A stretch of 64,000 nucleotides of DNA. It comes from Gammaproteobacteria bacterium. Its GTDB lineage: Bacteria > Pseudomonadota > Gammaproteobacteria > Pseudomonadales > Azotimanducaceae. Location of the stretch: contig JAPOTD010000070.1 of assembly GCA_026709365.1 (NCBI GenBank), positions 1 to 64,000 of the forward strand. The letters run 5' to 3'. The notes below the pieces were generated by a model. It was not told the DNA's origin. It worked only from the letters and a program-made list of their open reading frames with translations, and did not search any database. The translations under genes were made by a program, and so were the position numbers. Below, in pieces: positions 27,610 to 37,318 of this stretch. Position 1 is the first letter of the stretch; each line of letters begins with the position of its first letter.

Positions 27610-28920
27610 GTGAGCAAACTGAATTGGCCCTTCTCCCGGGACGCGGCACTGAACGTGGTGAAGGCCGAGGGCGCCCATCTGTTCACCGCCACGGGCCAGG
27701 CGGTGCTCGATGCCGCTGGCGGCGCGGTGGTCGCCAACGTGGGCCATGGCCGCCAGCGGGTGGTTGACGCTTTGGCCAAGGCCACCGCCGACACCACCTA
27801 TGTGGTGCCGCCTTGGGTCACGCCGGGGCGTCAAGCCATGGTCGAGGTTCTGGAGCGGGATTGGCTGCCCGAGGGCATCACCCGCATGCACATCACGTCC
27901 GGCGGCTCCGAGGCGGCGGAGGCGGCGGTGAAGCTCGCCTTCATGCACCACGCGGCGCGGGGAGACTTGGGTCGGCGCAAGATCCTGTCCAGGGACATCT
28001 CCTATCACGGCGCAACCCTCATGACCACCGCCATCAGCGGCCATTGGGCACGGCGGCAGGGGCTGGAGCAGGCGCTGCCCGACCACCCCAAAGCGCCGAC
28101 CGCGCATCCGCTGCGCTGTCCCTTGGGCACCCACCACCCGCAGGCGGGCGACCACTATGTTGCGGCCATGGCCGAAGTGATTGAGCGGGAGGGGCCGCAG
28201 AGCATCGCCGCCCTGATCGTGGAGCCGATCACCGGTGCGTCCGGTGGGGCCATCGTGCCGCCGGAGGACTATTGGCCCAAGGTGCGCGACCTATGCGATG
28301 AGCATGGCATCCTGCTCATCTTCGATGAGGTGATGACGGGGTTCGGGCGCACCGGGCTGCCGTTTGGCCATCAACATTGGCCAGTGGCCCCGGACCTTCT
28401 GGTTGGGGGCAAGGGCATGGCGGGCGGCTATGCGCCCTTGGGGGGCGTGTTTGCCACCGAGGCCATCGGCACGGCGATTGACGCTGCGGGCTACAACGTC
28501 ATGTACCACACCTACGGTGCCCATCCCGGGGCCTGCGCGGCGGCCGCGGAGGTGCTTTCGATCATGGCGGAGGAGAATCTGGTGGAGCGGGCGCGTCAGC
28601 TTGGCGACCGCTTGGCGACGCGGCTCAAGGAGGCGTTCTCCAACCATCCCCATGTCGCCGAGTCGCGGGGGCGGGGCCTGTTGCAGGGCATCGAAATCGT
28701 TGCCGACCGCGGCACCTTGGCGCCCTTTCCGAAGACCGATCAGATCGCCGCCCGGGTCGTCCAGGCAGCGCTTGGGCGCGGCGTGTTCTTCTATGCGGGC
28801 GGCACCGGGGAGTTCCGCGACGCCATCCTGTTGGGACCGCCCTTCATCGTGACGGAGAACGAAATCGACACCATGGCCGAAGTTCTGCGCGAGGCCGTGG
28901 ACGAGGTGGTTGGCTGCTAG
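27610..28920 (+). CDS. Class III (PLP-dependent) aminotransferase
   Basis: A protein of about 436 residues transferring an amino group between an omega-amino substrate and a keto acid. GGAVVANVGHG opens the fold, HITSGGSEAAEAAVKLAF binds the PLP phosphate, FDEVMTGFGRTG holds the Asp to the pyridine N, and LLVGGKGMAGGYAPLGG carries the Schiff-base Lys. Substrate cannot be assigned. GTG 27610 fits the family N-terminus; an in-frame TTG at 27526 is less likely. Downstream gene is convergent. Confidence 0.9.
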   Translation: MSKLNWPFSRDAALNVVKAEGAHLFTATGQAVLDAAGGAVVANVGHGRQRVVDALAKATADTTYVVPPWVTPGRQAMVEVLERDWLPEGITRMHITSGGSEAAEAAVKLAFMHHAARGDLGRRKILSRDISYHGATLMTTAISGHWARRQGLEQALPDHPKAPTAHPLRCPLGTHHPQAGDHYVAAMAEVIEREGPQSIAALIVEPITGASGGAIVPPEDYWPKVRDLCDEHGILLIFDEVMTGFGRTGLPFGHQHWPVAPDLLVGGKGMAGGYAPLGGVFATEAIGTAIDAAGYNVMYHTYGAHPGACAAAAEVLSIMAEENLVERARQLGDRLATRLKEAFSNHPHVAESRGRGLLQGIEIVADRGTLAPFPKTDQIAARVVQAALGRGVFFYAGGTGEFRDAILLGPPFIVTENEIDTMAEVLREAVDEVVGC

Positions 28921-28930
28921 CAGCCTGCCC

Positions 28931-29680
28931 CTAGAGCGCTGGCGTTGAGGTCGGCCGTGGCGCCAAGCTCCGCAGCTGGCTCTCGATGTTCGAAAGCCGG
29001 GTGTTGACTTGGACGCGGTAGGCATCGATGGCGGCGATGGCCTGTTCGTTCTCGGCCACCCGGCTGCTGGACGCGGCTGCGGTCTGGGTGGCGGCGTTGA
29101 CCCGATCCACGAGGTCCCGCTGGCCGCGGAGCACTTGCTGAAGCTGCAGTTCAATGCTGGCCAGTTGGTCGATCAGCGTCTGCTGTTGGTTGAACGCCTT
29201 GTCGTGGCGGTCCACGGCGCTCTTTAGGGTGCGATCGGAGCTTTGCAAGCTGGCGATGGCGGTCTTCTGGGCTTGCAGCAGCTTCTGGTTGTCCTGAATC
29301 CAGTTCTTGTTGCGCTCGTTGGCCACGGCCCAAAGCTTGCGGACTTCGGATTCCCAGAAATTGATCTCCTCATCGGTTTCGGCTTCGGTCTCGCTCATGA
29401 CCTGATCGGTCATGCGCAAGCGATCCTCCAAGGCCCGCAAGCGGCTGTCGGCCTCGGCCGCCTTGGCTTGCTCCTCGATCAGCAGCCGGTGTTGGTTGGC
29501 GATGAACCAGCCGGCGACGCCGAGGCCGACGACGAGCGCGGCAACCACCAAACTGAGGGCGATGGAGCGGCCACCGCCCCCGCCGTTGCCACTCGGGCGC
29601 GGCCGACCGCCGCTCGCCGGACGCCGCCGAGCGTCATCAGGGGCGGTGGATATGCTGGAGACGGACGAGGGCTCCGACAT
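28931..29680 (-). CDS. Single-pass membrane protein with long coiled coil
   Basis: A protein of 249 residues. A disordered Gly/Arg/Pro-rich cytoplasmic N-terminus (~37 residues) is followed by one membrane helix (IALSLVVAALVVGLGVAGWF) and then nearly 200 residues of heptad-like, Gln/Ala/Glu-rich helix outside the membrane. The overall plan recalls cell-division or envelope scaffolding proteins, but no family motif is visible. GAGGAG lies before ATG 29680. 27 bp after the PuuD-like gene, so co-transcribed. Confidence 0.75.
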   Translation of the reverse strand: MSEPSSVSSISTAPDDARRRPASGGRPRPSGNGGGGGRSIALSLVVAALVVGLGVAGWFIANQHRLLIEEQAKAAEADSRLRALEDRLRMTDQVMSETEAETDEEINFWESEVRKLWAVANERNKNWIQDNQKLLQAQKTAIASLQSSDRTLKSAVDRHDKAFNQQQTLIDQLASIELQLQQVLRGQRDLVDRVNAATQTAAASSSRVAENEQAIAAIDAYRVQVNTRLSNIESQLRSLAPRPTSTPAL

Positions 29681-29707
29681 CGGCTGCTCCTCGGTGCCCC
29701 TTTCCTG

Positions 29708-30370
29708 CTACCCGGTGACCGCTAATACGCCGAGCATCACGGCCCAGAGCGCGAAGCCGGAAGCGATGACGCCCTTAACGGTGGTCAAGGGGCCTTGCTT
29801 GCCGAAGATGGCGTTCAACTCCAAGGCGGCGATGATGATGAGCAGGATGATCAGCGCGGTCATGTTCCCGCCGATGAAGGGACCGTTGGGCAGGTGGGCG
29901 CTCGAACCCATGAAGTAAAGCATGGGAATCGAAAACAGGGTGTTTGTGCGGGAGGCCAAGGCCGCCTTCGGCGCGGCGCCAGCGGCTTCCGGCAGGGCCT
30001 CCCCGCCCGCCTTGATCTGTTCATTGGAGGCAATGACGATCTTCTGGTTCGGCCAGATGATGAGCCAGACGTTGAGGAACATGAGAATGCCCAAGACTGA
30101 GCCGATGAAGATGTCCATCGTCAGCCCCGCCCCGCGGATGCCGAGCATGACCAAGCCGGTGAGCAGGGTGAACATCGCCCCCCAGCGGAACCACCACAAC
30201 GCCCTAGGGGCCAGCTTGGTGAAGGCGTCCACCCGGGCGTCGGGGTCGGCTTCCTTGAAGTACTCGGTCTGCACGAAGTTGAAGTAGTACAGCAGGCCAA
30301 TCCAAGTGATGCCGACAATGAAGTGCAGCCACTTCGCCAAGTAATCAATGACCAACATTTCCTCGGACAT
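29708..30370 (-). CDS. PuuD/urate hydroxylase-like membrane protein
   Basis: An inner-membrane protein of 220 residues with about six helices: KWLHFIVGITWIGLLYYFNF, WWFRWGAMFTLLTGLVMLGI, IFIGSVLGILMFLNVWLIIWPNQK, then FSIPMLYFMGSSAHLP. These match the N-terminal membrane domain of PuuD (Urate_ox_N), but the C-terminal cytochrome c domain is missing, so it may not hydroxylate urate. No purine genes are nearby. GGAG lies before the ATG. Confidence 0.75.
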   Translation of the reverse strand: MSEEMLVIDYLAKWLHFIVGITWIGLLYYFNFVQTEYFKEADPDARVDAFTKLAPRALWWFRWGAMFTLLTGLVMLGIRGAGLTMDIFIGSVLGILMFLNVWLIIWPNQKIVIASNEQIKAGGEALPEAAGAAPKAALASRTNTLFSIPMLYFMGSSAHLPNGPFIGGNMTALIILLIIIAALELNAIFGKQGPLTTVKGVIASGFALWAVMLGVLAVTG

Positions 30371-30483
30371 AGTGCGCTCCTTTCAGCCAATTCAGACGTA
30401 TCTGAGTTACTTCAAAATATAGCCCGGCTGCGCGGGGATTGCACCCCTTGGCGGCGACCTGTCGACAGCCGTTTGGCCACCCA

Positions 30484-30514
30484 CAAAAAACCCCGCCAAT
30501 GGGCGGGGTTTTTC
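30484..30514 (-). terminator. Rho-independent terminator after groEL
   Basis: On the minus strand AAAACCCCGCC pairs with GGCGGGGTTTT around a short loop and is followed by a T-run; 40 bp past the groEL stop. A/T-runs on both sides make it potentially bidirectional. Confidence 0.92.
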
Positions 30515-30554
30515 GTTGCGCTCATGGCGCAAAGGCGCAAGCCTTGGAGGCGGC

Positions 30555-32249
<1,695 letters not shown>

Positions 32250-32540
32250 CTAGCCTTCGAGCACGCCGAAGATTTCGCTCTCGCTGAGGATCAGCAACTC
32301 CTCGCCATCGATCTTGACCGTGCTGCCGCCGTATTGGCCGAAGATGATCTTGTCGCCGACCTTCACGTCGGGCGCCCGCACTTCGCCGCTGTCCAGAGCC
32401 TTTCCGGGGCCTACGGCGAGCACTTCACCCTGCGAAGGCTTCTCGGCGGCCGAATCCGGCAGCACGATGCCGCCGGCGGTGGTGGTCTCCTCTTCCAACC
32501 GGCGCACGACGACGCGGTCATGTAGGGGTCGAATTTTCAT
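32250..32540 (-). CDS. groES: Co-chaperonin GroES
   Basis: A heptameric lid protein of 96 residues: [16 protein letters not shown] at the N-terminus, the mobile loop [19 protein letters not shown], and [12 protein letters not shown]. First gene of the groE operon. Upstream are a sigma-32-like promoter and a perfect CIRCE operator. Confidence 0.99.
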   Translation of the reverse strand: MKIRPLHDRVVVRRLEEETTTAGGIVLPDSAAEKPSQGEVLAVGPGKALDSGEVRAPDVKVGDKIIFGQYGGSTVKIDGEELLILSESEIFGVLEG

Positions 32541-32647
32541 GGACTGGTTTCTCCCGTTTTTTCCTTGCCGCCTTGCGGCAAGCGTCTGGTTGCATCACTA
32601 CCCGGCTGCGCTGCCGTCCGGAGATTGGACAACGCCGCAGCACCCGC

Positions 32648-32674
32648 TTAGCACTCTCGCCATGAGAGTGCTAA
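32648..32674 (-). promoter_or_regulatory. CIRCE operator (HrcA site) of groESL
   Basis: TTAGCACTC-N9-GAGTGCTAA, a perfect 9+9 match to the CIRCE consensus, about 108 bp upstream of groES and just past the predicted transcription start. HrcA repression is the known role of this site; hrcA itself is not in the window. Confidence 0.93.
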
Positions 32675-32688
32675 CCCAAGGGCGGCTT

Positions 32689-32717
32689 ATCATAGGGTCG
32701 TTCCCTCCGGTTTCAAG
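32689..32717 (-). promoter_or_regulatory. Sigma-32-type heat-shock promoter of groESL
   Basis: On the minus strand CTTGAAA (32711-32717), 13-bp spacer, CCCTATGAT (32689-32697), close to the sigma-32 consensus CTTGAA..CCCATNT. It lies directly upstream of the CIRCE element, so the operon should be under double heat-shock control. Confidence 0.82.
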
Positions 32718-32743
32718 TCTTCATGGAAAAAAAGTGAGCCCAT

Positions 32744-33100
32744 TTGAAGAAAAATGATGTAGTTGACGCCCCGCAAGGCGACGATCCAACCCCCAAGGAG
32801 CGCATTTGGCAGGTTGTGTCGATGATTCCGCCGGGCAAGGTGGCCTCCTATGGGCAAGTGGCGGCGCTGGCGGGCCTGCCGGCCCACGCCCGCTATGTTG
32901 GCGCCCTGATGGCTCGGTTGCCGCCTGGCACCGCGCTGCCTTGGCATAGGGTGGTCAATGCGGGCCTGCGCGTCTCCACCCGAGGCGACCCCCACGGCGA
33001 GGCCGAGCAAAGGCGGCGCCTTGAAGCCGAAGGCGTCTGCCTGATCGGGGGCCAGGTGGCGGCCGAATGTCGTTGGGAGGCGCGCTCGGGCTTTCCGTGA
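32744..33100 (+). CDS. Alkyltransferase-like (ATL) DNA-repair protein
   Basis: A protein of about 118 residues related to the DNA-binding domain of O6-alkylguanine transferases: IWQVVSMIPPGKVASYGQVAALAG and RYVGALMAR are the binding region. The active-site PCHR motif reads PWHRVV, so the reactive Cys is replaced by Trp, as in ATL proteins that recognise O6-alkylguanine and hand it to nucleotide excision repair. The likely start is TTG 32744. It overlaps no gene but begins close to the divergent groE promoter. Confidence 0.87.
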   Translation: MKKNDVVDAPQGDDPTPKERIWQVVSMIPPGKVASYGQVAALAGLPAHARYVGALMARLPPGTALPWHRVVNAGLRVSTRGDPHGEAEQRRRLEAEGVCLIGGQVAAECRWEARSGFP

Positions 33101-33289
33101 TCCCAGTTGAACCACAAATTAGAGTGATTATTCGGGGTCGTGTCGGCCCCCGGCTGCGTTGCTCGTCCTTATGTGGGGTGTGGGTCCAACGCGTCGAAGG
33201 GTGTGGGGAGGCGCACTCCGTCCCGGGCGTGTCGGGCTGTGGACGCATCGCGCCACCACCGCGCGGGGTGCCGGTGAGTGCAGGAAAGA

Positions 33290-33313
33290 GGGCGATCCGA
33301 AGATCGCCCCTCG
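33290..33313 (-). terminator. UUCG-loop hairpin, probable terminator
   Basis: On the minus strand GGGCGATC-TTCG-GATCGCCC, followed by TCTTTCC. A C(UUCG)G tetraloop is very stable. It lies ~55 bp past the stop of the secreted protein gene at 33366. Confidence 0.65.
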
Positions 33314-33365
33314 TGTGTTCAACCGGTGCGGGTCTCGGCCAAGCCGTCAGTTGGCGCAGCCCCAT

Positions 33366-33860
33366 TCAGTCGCCAGCATTCGGATCCGCCGCCGTCCTGA
33401 AGCAAATAATTGAAATGGGCTTTTCCCGATTCCCGGCATGCTGAACGGCCGCGTAGGGCGTATCCGGCTCCAAGTCCGTGAATTGTTCGATCCCGAACGG
33501 CAGATCGCGTCTGGGAGCGTAACTGACCTGTCCGAGGGACCGTTGCGTGACCGAAGCGAGACCGTTTTGCAGCAGATCGAGAGAGACGTCATATTCGTTT
33601 TGGTCCCAGGAGAAGTTGGCAGATCCGTATTGCGTGGATTGGACCAAGTAAAAGCTAATGGGCCTGACCTGAATTGATGCCCCGTTGCTATTGGGTCCGT
33701 CCGAGACGTACAGAAAGGAGGGGTTGTACTGCCCGTGGTTCGCGCAGGCACCCGATCCTGTCGCGCCCGCCGATGACGCCTGCGCGCCAAGCGGCGCTGC
33801 GAGCAGGAGGGCGGCGACCAGCCTGATGAGGTGGGGAATAGGTCGGGTCAGTCGTTCCAT
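33366..33860 (-). CDS. Secreted protein of unknown function
   Basis: A protein of 164 residues. ATG 33860 is chosen because it gives a clear signal peptide (basic MERLTRPIPHLIRL, then LVAALLLAAPLGAQASS) and has GGAGG 6-10 nt upstream. The mature part has two Cys (GACANHGQ and ISIICFRT) that could form a disulfide linking its ends, and is rich in Tyr/Ser/Gln. No family recognised; probably a small periplasmic or extracellular beta-rich protein. Confidence 0.72.
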   Translation of the reverse strand: MERLTRPIPHLIRLVAALLLAAPLGAQASSAGATGSGACANHGQYNPSFLYVSDGPNSNGASIQVRPISFYLVQSTQYGSANFSWDQNEYDVSLDLLQNGLASVTQRSLGQVSYAPRRDLPFGIEQFTDLEPDTPYAAVQHAGNREKPISIICFRTAADPNAGD

Positions 33861-33917
33861 TGCTTCCTCCAAGGGTGATTGACGTGCGGACACAATTCTA
33901 CACCGGTTTCCCCTTCC

Positions 33918-34018
33918 GCACACCCGCGCGACCTGACGGTCGCGGATGGAGTTTCGCTGCGCGAAACTCCGCGCTCGTCACTTGGGTCGGATTCCGATAT
34001 TTTCTGAGCTCGCACACA
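33918..34018 (-). repeat. Dispersed palindromic repeat, copy E
   Basis: On the minus strand: TGCGAGCTCAGAAAATATCG, GAATCCGACCCAAGTGACGA, perfect core palindrome GGAGTTTCGC-GCA-GCGAAACTCC (33948-33970), and terminal hairpin GCGACC..GGTCGC (33927-33944). It points to the secreted-protein gene 58 bp away in a tandem intergenic region; TAGAAT between the two may be its -10. The rest of 33861-34253 shows only a short direct repeat (TTTCGGGGCCGGG twice). Confidence 0.85.
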
Positions 34019-34253
34019 CAGGATAGTTCCCAAACCGGGTCACCGCCAAGTTTTCGGGGCCGGGTTTCGGGGCCGGGCCGATTAGATAGGTCAGGTCGGC
34101 ATTGGCGCAACGGAGGAAACCGGGACGCTTTGGGGGCGGTCCTTCCATTTGGCGTTTCCCAACTCCAGTTCCCACATCGTCCCACCATCACGGTTCAGCC
34201 GGCTTCATGATCAGCGGCGGCCGGCCGTCGGCGGGCGCGCGCCGGTCGCCAGG

Positions 34254-35597
34254 TTATTTGTGGTTCGGCACCCTAGCTTCGGACCGCAGCTTGGCCGCGC
34301 CGCGCGCGATCCAGACGAGGATCGCCAGGGACGGCAGCACCATCACTGAGGTCAGCACGAAGAACGCGGCCCAGTCGCCATCGAGCGCATCCACCAAGAA
34401 GCCGCTGGCAGCGGCCACGAAGTTGCGGCCGGCGTTGCCCAAGGAGGCAAGGGCGCCGTACTGGGTGGCCGTGTGCAGGCGGCTGGTGTAGTGGGAAATG
34501 AAGGCGACGAAGGCGACGGTGGAGAACGCCGAGGTCACGCCGTCGGCGATGACGGCCACCGACAGCGCACCCACGTCCGGCCCCGCCACGGCCACCCAGG
34601 CGAACAGCAGATTGGTCGCCGCCATGGCGATGCCGGCGATCAGCAGTCCGCGCACCACGCCAAAGCGGCCGGAGAAAAGACCGGCGGCGAGGGCGCAGAT
34701 GATCGTCACCGGCAGACCCAGAGCCTTCGCGTAGGTGCCGATCTCGGCATCGCTGAAGCCCACTTCGTTGTAGAAGACCACCACCATGCGGCCGAGAAAG
34801 GCCTCGCCGATTTTGAAGAGAAAGACGAAGGCGAGCAGGCCGAACGCCAAGCGGGCGCCGTTGCGATGGAAGAACTCGCTGACCGCGCTGAGGTAGGTGC
34901 GGTTGAACCAGCCGACGGCGCCCTGCTGGCCGGAAGGCGGCAGCGCCCCGTTCGCGCCTCTCGGCGGCTCCCGGAACCAGCGCAGCGCCGGCAGCGACAC
35001 TAGGGCCAAAAGGGCGGCCAGCGCCAAGTAGATCGGCGGCCAACCGTGGGCGTCGCTGAACTGGAAGGCCACCGCGCCCGGCAGGCTCACCCCGGTCCAC
35101 CAGCCGCAGGTGGCCATGGCGGCCCCGTGGCCGATCAGTTCGGGTTCATCCTCGCCGATCACGGTGATGCGGTAGGCGTCGATGGCGAGATCCTGGGTGG
35201 CGGACGCCACGGCAATGGCAAAGCACAGGGCCACTGTGGCGGCGATGCTGACGTGGGGGCCGAGCGCCGCCAGCAACGCCGAGCAGGCCACTAGGACGGC
35301 GAGGCACAGCGAGATCCAGGAACGGCGCTGGCCCAGCCGGTGCAGGAGCGGAAGGCGCGCATGATCGATGATCGGCGCCCACAGGAAGTTGAAGGTCCAC
35401 ACGGAAAAGAGCAGGCCGAACACGCCGATGCTGGTGCGGGACAGTCCTTCGTCCTTGAGCCAAAGCGTCATGGCGGAGCCGACCAGCAGCCACGGGAATC
35501 CGCTCAGCGCCCCGAACAGGAATATCCGCCACAGGCGGGCGTCATTGAGGAAGGCATGGATGCCCAGTGGGGCGCGCGGCTGGCCTGCGGCGGTCAC
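34254..35597 (-). CDS. AmpG-like MFS permease
   Basis: A membrane protein of about 447 residues with 12 or more hydrophobic segments. The N-terminal pattern RIFLFGALSGFPWLLVGSAM, SIGVFGLLFSVWTFNFLWAP and LGQRRSWISLC matches AmpG, which imports GlcNAc-anhydroMurNAc peptides from the periplasm for wall recycling; SATQDLAIDAYRI is another family signature. The likely start is GTG 35597, before GIHAFLNDARLWRIF; longer readings run into yajQ. Mpl at 2.9 kb acts later in the same pathway. Confidence 0.83.
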   Translation of the reverse strand: MTAAGQPRAPLGIHAFLNDARLWRIFLFGALSGFPWLLVGSAMTLWLKDEGLSRTSIGVFGLLFSVWTFNFLWAPIIDHARLPLLHRLGQRRSWISLCLAVLVACSALLAALGPHVSIAATVALCFAIAVASATQDLAIDAYRITVIGEDEPELIGHGAAMATCGWWTGVSLPGAVAFQFSDAHGWPPIYLALAALLALVSLPALRWFREPPRGANGALPPSGQQGAVGWFNRTYLSAVSEFFHRNGARLAFGLLAFVFLFKIGEAFLGRMVVVFYNEVGFSDAEIGTYAKALGLPVTIICALAAGLFSGRFGVVRGLLIAGIAMAATNLLFAWVAVAGPDVGALSVAVIADGVTSAFSTVAFVAFISHYTSRLHTATQYGALASLGNAGRNFVAAASGFLVDALDGDWAAFFVLTSVMVLPSLAILVWIARGAAKLRSEARVPNHK

Positions 35598-35736
35598 TTC
35601 AGGCCCGCGCCCCCGGATCGAGGGCGCTCCGTCCCCGGTCCGAATCCCAGCCGGTGTTTGCCGGAGCGGACTGCCGCAGAAGCCGGCTGGGTCGCTGCGC
35701 CGCGCCTTGCGGCCTGGGCTTGAGGGGGTTGATGAT

Positions 35737-36219
35737 TCAGTCGCGGAAGTTGTCGAACTGCAGCGGAACCTCCAGCTCGGCATCCTTCAGCAGGGCGATG
35801 ACCGCTTGGAGGTCGTCGCGCTTCTTGCCGGTGACGCGCACCTTCTCGCCGTTGATCTGGGCTTGGACCTTGCGCTTGGAATCCTTCAGCAGCTTCGTGA
35901 TCCGCTTCGCCGAATCCCGGTCGATGCCCTGCTTGAGCCGGAACAACTGACGGCGCTGCTTGCCAGCGCCCTCTATCGGCTGCGCATCCAGGCTGGCGGC
36001 ATCGATCTTGCGGCTGGCCATCTTGGCGCGCAGCATGTCCTCCATCTGCTTCAGCTGGAAGTCCTCGAAGGCGGCCAGTTGGATGCCGTGGTCGGAGAGT
36101 TCGAAGCTTGCGTCCACCCCGCGAAAGTCGAAACGCGAACGCAGCTCGCGGGACGCCTGATCGACGGCGTTGCGCACCTCCTGCAGATCCACCTCGGAGA
36201 CGACATCGAATGCGGGCAT
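35737..36219 (-). CDS. yajQ: YajQ-family nucleotide-binding protein
   Basis: A protein of 160 residues, full family length. PAFDVVSEVDLQEVRNAVDQ and ELRSRFDFRGVDASFEL at the N-terminus, LFRLKQGIDRDSAKRITKL in the middle and VRVTGKKRDDLQAVIALLKD at the C-terminus are diagnostic. Xanthomonas YajQ proteins bind cyclic di-GMP and act with a transcription factor; others are only known to bind nucleotides. Upstream are -10-like TATAAT boxes on both strands and repeat copy F. Confidence 0.94.
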   Translation of the reverse strand: MPAFDVVSEVDLQEVRNAVDQASRELRSRFDFRGVDASFELSDHGIQLAAFEDFQLKQMEDMLRAKMASRKIDAASLDAQPIEGAGKQRRQLFRLKQGIDRDSAKRITKLLKDSKRKVQAQINGEKVRVTGKKRDDLQAVIALLKDAELEVPLQFDNFRD

Positions 36220-36246
36220 GGCTTCACCTCCTGCCGTTCAGCTACC

Positions 36247-36269
36247 TATAATGACGCTGCGCGATTATA
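36247..36269. promoter_or_regulatory. Divergent -10 boxes between yajQ and the cobalamin adenosyltransferase gene
   Basis: Perfect TATAAT on the plus strand (36247-36252) and on the minus strand (36264-36269) form an inverted repeat CTATAAT..ATTATAG. The -35 regions are weak on both sides. Confidence 0.5.
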
Positions 36270-36295
36270 GCCAACAAGGCGAAGTCTCGGACCAG

Positions 36296-36398
36296 CGCCT
36301 CTCGCCCAGAGGGCGAGAGGCGGTTGGAGTTTCGCTGCGCGAAACTCCGCGCTCAGCGTCTAGGCCGGATTCCGAGATGTTTCTTCGTCGGCACGCCA
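36296..36398 (-). repeat. Dispersed palindromic repeat, copy F
   Basis: On the minus strand: GAAGAAACATCTCGGAATCC, GGCCTAGACGCTGAGCG, core palindrome identical to copy E (36326-36348), and an 11-bp perfect terminal hairpin GCCTCTCGCCC-TCT-GGGCGAGAGGC (36298-36322). It points toward yajQ, 77 bp away, in a divergent region. Confidence 0.85.
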
Positions 36399-36510
36399 GC
36401 AACAAGATGGCGGCGAGACGCAGCAGTCGATGCGTGCGACGGCTGGGTTCCGCGATCAGGAAAAGCCAACCCGGCGGGCGCCGCATCCCGCCCCATATAG
36501 GCCACCAGCC

Positions 36511-37053
36511 ATGAATCAACGCAAGTCCAAGCCGCGCCACCGCATCAGCCGCGTGACCACCCGCCGGGGCGACGGCGGCGAAAGCCAGCTGGCCGACGGC
36601 AGCAAGCGGCCGAAGAGCGATGCGCTGTTCGCCGCCATCGGCGACGTCGATGAGCTCAACAGCCAGTTCGGCGTCTTGCTCACGGAGGTTGCCGACGTCG
36701 ACTTGGCGGCCCAACTGCGCGAAATCCAGCAGCAACTCTTCGACCTAGGCGCCCACTTGGCCACGGTGGGCGAATTGCCCGCACCGGGCGTGGAACGCCT
36801 GGAGTCGGCCCTATCGGCGATGAATGAGGCCTTGCCGCCGCTCACGGAGTTCGTGCTGCCCGGCGGCAGCCGCTCCGGAGCGGCCGCGCACGTCTGCCGC
36901 AGCGTCTGCCGCCGCGCCGAGCGCAGCCTGTGGCGCGCAGATATGCCCGATGGCGGCCGCTACCTCAACCGCTTGGGCGACTATTGCTTCGTGCTGGCGC
37001 GGGCCCTGAACGCGGAAGACGACCTGCCGGAAGATCTTTGGCGTGGAGTCTGA
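36511..37053 (+). CDS. Cob(I)alamin adenosyltransferase, PduO type
   Basis: A protein of 180 residues making adenosylcobalamin from ATP and cob(I)alamin. TRRGDGGESQLADGSKRPKSD is the ATP-binding N-terminal motif, DVDELNSQFGVLL follows, LPGGSRSGAAAHVCRSVCRRAER and YLNRLGDYCFVLAR are the C-terminal signatures. ATG 36511 begins just before the conserved region. No cobalamin synthesis genes are nearby, so it may serve salvage. Confidence 0.92.
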   Translation: MNQRKSKPRHRISRVTTRRGDGGESQLADGSKRPKSDALFAAIGDVDELNSQFGVLLTEVADVDLAAQLREIQQQLFDLGAHLATVGELPAPGVERLESALSAMNEALPPLTEFVLPGGSRSGAAAHVCRSVCRRAERSLWRADMPDGGRYLNRLGDYCFVLARALNAEDDLPEDLWRGV

Positions 37054-37104
37054 GAGCGCTCGTCCCGACTAAGACGGCGTTCGAGGGAAAAAGCTGGTGC
37101 TGTT

Positions 37105-37221
37105 TCCGCATCGCCATCCGCAGACCAAGACCACTATGAGCGCTACGGGTTCAAGCCCCTAGTGTGCTCGCCGCACCGCCTGCTTCTGCCGCTGAAAACC
37201 TTCGAGTCGCTCGGACTGTAG
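37105..37221 (+). pseudogene. Remnant of a GNAT acetyltransferase (C-terminal end only)
   Basis: The frame ending at TAG 37219-37221 reads DHYERYGFKPLVCSPHRLLL then PLKTFESLGL, which is the typical C-terminus of GNAT N-acetyltransferases of the kind paired with DUF1778 antitoxins (FYERxGF...LxLPLKT). No start or acetyl-CoA-binding region can be found upstream before the adenosyltransferase stop, so this is a decayed fragment. The remaining ~95 bp to 37318 hold nothing I recognise. Confidence 0.6.
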
Positions 37222-37318
37222 CCGAAAGTGCGCATCGATCTGCCGAACTGGAACGGTCGCGAATTATACGCTCACGGTAGGCAGGTGCATGCTAAGTGCG
37301 CAACCTCCCTGCCGCCCC

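Noticed and set aside
33105..33365. Possible small gene after the ATL gene
   Set aside because: Open frames are present on both strands but lack start signals and motifs; only the UUCG hairpin is supported.
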